From: Rhodanobacter sp. T12-5
Lineage (GTDB): Bacteria; Pseudomonadota; Gammaproteobacteria; Xanthomonadales; Rhodanobacteraceae
Direction: 5' to 3'
Length of the DNA: 64,000 nucleotides
Assembly: GCF_008329435.1 (NCBI RefSeq)
Contig: NZ_NPKN01000006.1
Span: 670 to 64,669, forward strand
Shown here: positions 61,229-64,000 of the stretch, piece by piece
How positions within the stretch are numbered: position 1 is the stretch's first letter
Layout: the number at the start of each line of letters is the position of its first letter
Notes under the pieces: generated by a model
What the model saw: only the letters and a program-made list of their open reading frames with translations
The model's database searches: none
What the model was told of the DNA's origin: nothing
Position numbers and translations under genes: made by a program

Positions 61229-63031
61229 TCACACCACCGGCTTGTTCCGGAAAAACCGTTCGCGCACCTTTTCCTCGTGGTGATAGTGCGTATACGGCTT
61301 CAGCAGGTCGTAACGCGTCACCATGCCCAGCAGCGTGCGCCGATCAGCGGCAACGACCGGCACGCGATCGAGTTTTTCGACCGCAGCGCGCACCGCCACG
61401 CTCTGGCAGCTTTCGCCCGGCAGCGCGATCACCGGTTCCTTGTCGACCAGGTCGGCCAACCGGCAAGCGCCGGTCGGGTCATCCTTCAGCCATTGCGCGA
61501 CGTCCTGCCGGTTGACCACGTTGAGCAGGCCGCCGCTGTCGTCGACCACCGGGAATGCGCGGTATTTCTGATCCGCGCCGAAGTATCGATCGGCCAGCTC
61601 GCGCACCGTGAGGTTGCCGGATACGGTCAGCATGTCGGTGGTCATGACGTCCTTGACCGGGATGTGTTCCAGCCGGTCCACCGAGTATTCGCGGAAGATG
61701 TCGAAGCCGCGACGCGCGATCTTCTCGGTCAGGATAGAGCGCTTCATCAGGAACACGCTGACCCCGTATGCGGTGGTGCAGGCGACCAGCAAGGCCGGCA
61801 ACGCGCTGGCGTTGTGGGTGAGTTCCAGCGCAAACAGTATCGACGTGAACGGCAGCCGCATCACTCCGGCCAGTATCGCGCCCATGCCGAGCAGCGGCCA
61901 CAGCAGCGAGCCGTGGCCCGGGAACACCATCGACTCCAGCCCGCCCAGGCCGGCCCCCAGCGCCAGCAACGGCGCGAGCACGCCACCGGAAGTGCCCGAG
62001 CCGAGATAGATGATCCACATCAGCGACTTCACCAGCATGAACACCAGGATCGCCACCCCGACGATCTGCCCGGTCAGCAGCTTGCCGATCACGTCATAGC
62101 CCACGCCCAGTGCCTGCGGCTCGATGCAGCCGCCGATGCTCACTGCGACCGCACCGATCAGCGGCCACCACATCCAGTGCACCGGCAGCTTGTGGAACAT
62201 GTCCTCGGCGCGATACACCAGCGCGGTCAACAAAGTCGCCAGCAGGCCGGCGAGGAAGCCACAGACGACGGCCATGCCGAACACCGGCAAGGTCAGGTCG
62301 AACTGCACATCGACCGGGAACAGCGCACCGGGCCCCAGCAGCGACGCGCGCAGTGCATCGGCCACGAAACAGGCGATCGCCACCGGTATCGTGCTGCGCG
62401 GACGCAGCTCGAACAGCAGCAGCTCCACCGCCAGCAAGGTCGCCGCGATCGGCGTGCCGAAGGTGGCTGCCATGCCGGCGCAGGCGCCGGCGACCAGCAA
62501 GGTGCGTCGTTCCATCGAGGTCAGGTAGAACATCTGGCCGAACAGCGAACCGACCGCGCCGCCGGTCACGATGATCGGCCCCTCGGCACCGAACGGCCCA
62601 CCGGTGCCGATCGCGATCGCCGCCGACAGCGGCTTCAGAATCGCCACCTTCAGCATCATCTTGCTCTTGCGGAAAAGGATCGCCTCCAGCGCCTCGGGGA
62701 TGCCGTGGCCACGGATGCGCTCGGTCCCGTAGCGCGCCATCAATCCCACCAGCAAACCGCCGACCAACGGTGCCAGCAGGATCGCCCACGTCGAGGTGTG
62801 CAGCGCCGGCACCACGAACGCAAACGAGATTTGCTGGCGGAACGCGAGATTGGTGACGAAACTGATCATGCCGTACAGCAGCAACGCGACCAGTGCCGCG
62901 GCGACGCCGATGAACACCGCCATCAGCGAAAGTTTCAGGATGCTGAAGCTGGGCCGGAAATCGCTCTGGCTCAGCGTGTCCTGTTTCCAGCGTTGGTAGG
63001 TGCGCCGGAGAAAGTGCCCGATCCTGCTCAT
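61229..63031 (-). CDS. ClC-family chloride channel/transporter with CBS domains
   Basis: 600 aa. Membrane part residues about 35-440 with GTGGPFGAEGP (contains the gating Glu of the G-x-E-G-P motif), GSGTSGGVLAP and GAILAGVMRLPFTSILFALELT. The C-terminus has two CBS domains (about 460-600: IPVKDVMTTDMLTVSGNLTVREL and VDKEPVIALPGESCQSVAVRAAVEKLDRVPVV). It moves chloride, perhaps in exchange for protons, with nucleotide control. The ATG at 63031 is chosen for AAGGGG upstream; an ATG at 63073 is also in frame. Confidence 0.9.
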   Translation of the reverse strand: MSRIGHFLRRTYQRWKQDTLSQSDFRPSFSILKLSLMAVFIGVAAALVALLLYGMISFVTNLAFRQQISFAFVVPALHTSTWAILLAPLVGGLLVGLMARYGTERIRGHGIPEALEAILFRKSKMMLKVAILKPLSAAIAIGTGGPFGAEGPIIVTGGAVGSLFGQMFYLTSMERRTLLVAGACAGMAATFGTPIAATLLAVELLLFELRPRSTIPVAIACFVADALRASLLGPGALFPVDVQFDLTLPVFGMAVVCGFLAGLLATLLTALVYRAEDMFHKLPVHWMWWPLIGAVAVSIGGCIEPQALGVGYDVIGKLLTGQIVGVAILVFMLVKSLMWIIYLGSGTSGGVLAPLLALGAGLGGLESMVFPGHGSLLWPLLGMGAILAGVMRLPFTSILFALELTHNASALPALLVACTTAYGVSVFLMKRSILTEKIARRGFDIFREYSVDRLEHIPVKDVMTTDMLTVSGNLTVRELADRYFGADQKYRAFPVVDDSGGLLNVVNRQDVAQWLKDDPTGACRLADLVDKEPVIALPGESCQSVAVRAAVEKLDRVPVVAADRRTLLGMVTRYDLLKPYTHYHHEEKVRERFFRNKPVV

Positions 63032-63319
63032 GCTGAATTGATCCCCTTCTTTGGCAAACCGATATCGGCGCATTCAGGCGACGATGACATGACCATCGCC
63101 AGGCGGGAATCGTCCCCGCCGGAGGACCGATGCCGCCGAGGTTAGCTGAATGGCTGCGGGTTATCAGGTGGTTCGTTGCATGCCCGGATCCGGCTGTCGA
63201 AGCCGACCGCCGCCATGTGCCGCACACGCCAGGTCCTGCCCACGGCCCTTCGGTTTCGAACAGCCCGGCGTCGCTTCGCTACACTACGAGGCTACGTCAC
63301 CGCCGGCAGGAAAACCGCC

Positions 63320-64000
63320 ATGACCCGCAAGACCCTCAAGGTCGCGCTGCTGCAGGAAACCGACCGCGGCAGCCACGACGCCAACCTCGACGCGATCGAA
63401 GCCGGCCTGCGCGAAGCCGCCGCTGCCGGCGTCGAACTGGTGCTGCTGCAGGAACTGCACAACGGCCCGTACTTCTGCCAGCACGAATCGGTGGAGCTGT
63501 TCGACCAGGCCGAAAGCATTCCCGGTCCCGCCACCGCGCGCCTGGGCAAACTGGCCGACGAGTTGCAATTGGTACTGGTCGCCTCGCTGTTCGAGCGGCG
63601 TGCCGCCGGGCTGTACCACAACACCGCCGTGGTGTTCGATCGCTCGGCCGCGATCGCCGGCATCTACCGCAAGATGCACATCCCGGACGATCCCGCCTTT
63701 TACGAAAAGTTCTATTTCACCCCGGGCGACCTCGGCTTCGAGCCGATCGACACTTCGGTCGGCCGCCTCGGCGTGCTGGTGTGCTGGGACCAATGGTATC
63801 CGGAGGCAGCGCGCCTGATGGCGCTGGCCGGTGCCGAGCTGCTGCTCTACCCCACCGCGATCGGCTGGGACCCGAACGACGAACAGGCCGAAAAGGATCG
63901 CCAGCGCGATGCGTGGATCACCGTGCAGCGCGGCCACGCGGTGGCCAACGGGCTGCCGTTGCTGGCATGCAATCGCACCGGTTACGAGCCCGATCCATCG
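63320..64000 (+). CDS. aguB: N-carbamoylputrescine amidase, 5' part (cut by window end)
   Basis: Nitrilase-fold enzyme; 227 codons are in the window and the frame is still open. It hydrolyses N-carbamoylputrescine to putrescine. The catalytic triad is visible: Glu in LLQELHNGPYF, Lys in YRKMHIPDDP, Cys in GVLVCWDQWYPEAARL. The start follows a weak AGG site; a TACACT -10-like box at 63280-63285 is about 35 nt upstream. Partner of aguA at 60098. Confidence 0.93.
   Translation, partial: MTRKTLKVALLQETDRGSHDANLDAIEAGLREAAAAGVELVLLQELHNGPYFCQHESVELFDQAESIPGPATARLGKLADELQLVLVASLFERRAAGLYHNTAVVFDRSAAIAGIYRKMHIPDDPAFYEKFYFTPGDLGFEPIDTSVGRLGVLVCWDQWYPEAARLMALAGAELLLYPTAIGWDPNDEQAEKDRQRDAWITVQRGHAVANGLPLLACNRTGYEPDPS

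Overview
The window is GC-rich gammaproteobacterial DNA, most likely from the Xanthomonadales (a Rhodanobacteraceae or Xanthomonadaceae genome; this is inferred from gene content and order). The lysS - prfB - recJ - rpfE series on one strand, the smc-zipA pair and a dif-like Xer site at the left end all fit that assignment. The dif-like site also suggests that the left edge lies near the replication terminus. I saw no rRNA or tRNA gene and no CRISPR array.

Left end (1-2455): a tandem array of a very small element with a 1485-bp period. Each unit ends at a dif-like XerC/XerD site and carries three coupled small genes: a ribbon-helix-helix/SEC-C protein, a 90-aa unknown, and a protein resembling regulators of Xanthomonas filamentous phages. 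No replication, coat or assembly gene is present, so it looks like a Xer-integrated satellite or remnant rather than a full inovirus. Bases 2456-3340 are chromosomal DNA with no gene I can support well.

3341-26115: a nonribosomal peptide synthetase cluster, all on the plus strand. It holds a type II thioesterase, an A-T protein, MbtH, a SnoaL-like protein, a class IV aminotransferase, two large synthetases (C-A-T-C-A-T, then docking-C-A-T-C-A-T-TE), a DUF6875/YbaK fusion between them, an MFS exporter, a phosphopantetheinyl transferase and a 4-hydroxymandelate synthase/HPPD-like dioxygenase. Hand-read specificity codes give Thr and Ser for the last two modules. The third adenylation domain lacks the Asp that binds the amino group of amino acids. 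With the dioxygenase, this suggests incorporation of an aryl hydroxy (or keto) acid. I do not recognise the product.

26303-41247: an HU-like gene, then a beta-1,2-glucan locus: a giant cyclic beta-1,2-glucan synthase (NdvB type), a GH144-like endo-beta-1,2-glucanase and a separate GH94-type phosphorylase. Together they could make, cut and phosphorolyse beta-1,2-glucan.

41287-64000: core genes with accessory insertions. They are zipA and smc, bolA-like, yciI-like, lysS, a small secreted repeat protein, prfB with its programmed +1 frameshift, a Tat-exported multicopper oxidase coupled to chrA, asnB, a SpoIIAA-like gene, recJ, rpfE, an ABC-F ATPase, a small secreted protein, aguA, a ClC channel and the start of aguB. 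Upstream of asnB is an apparent transcription attenuator: a 40-codon leader ORF with eight clustered Asn codons, then a terminator hairpin and a mutually exclusive antiterminator.
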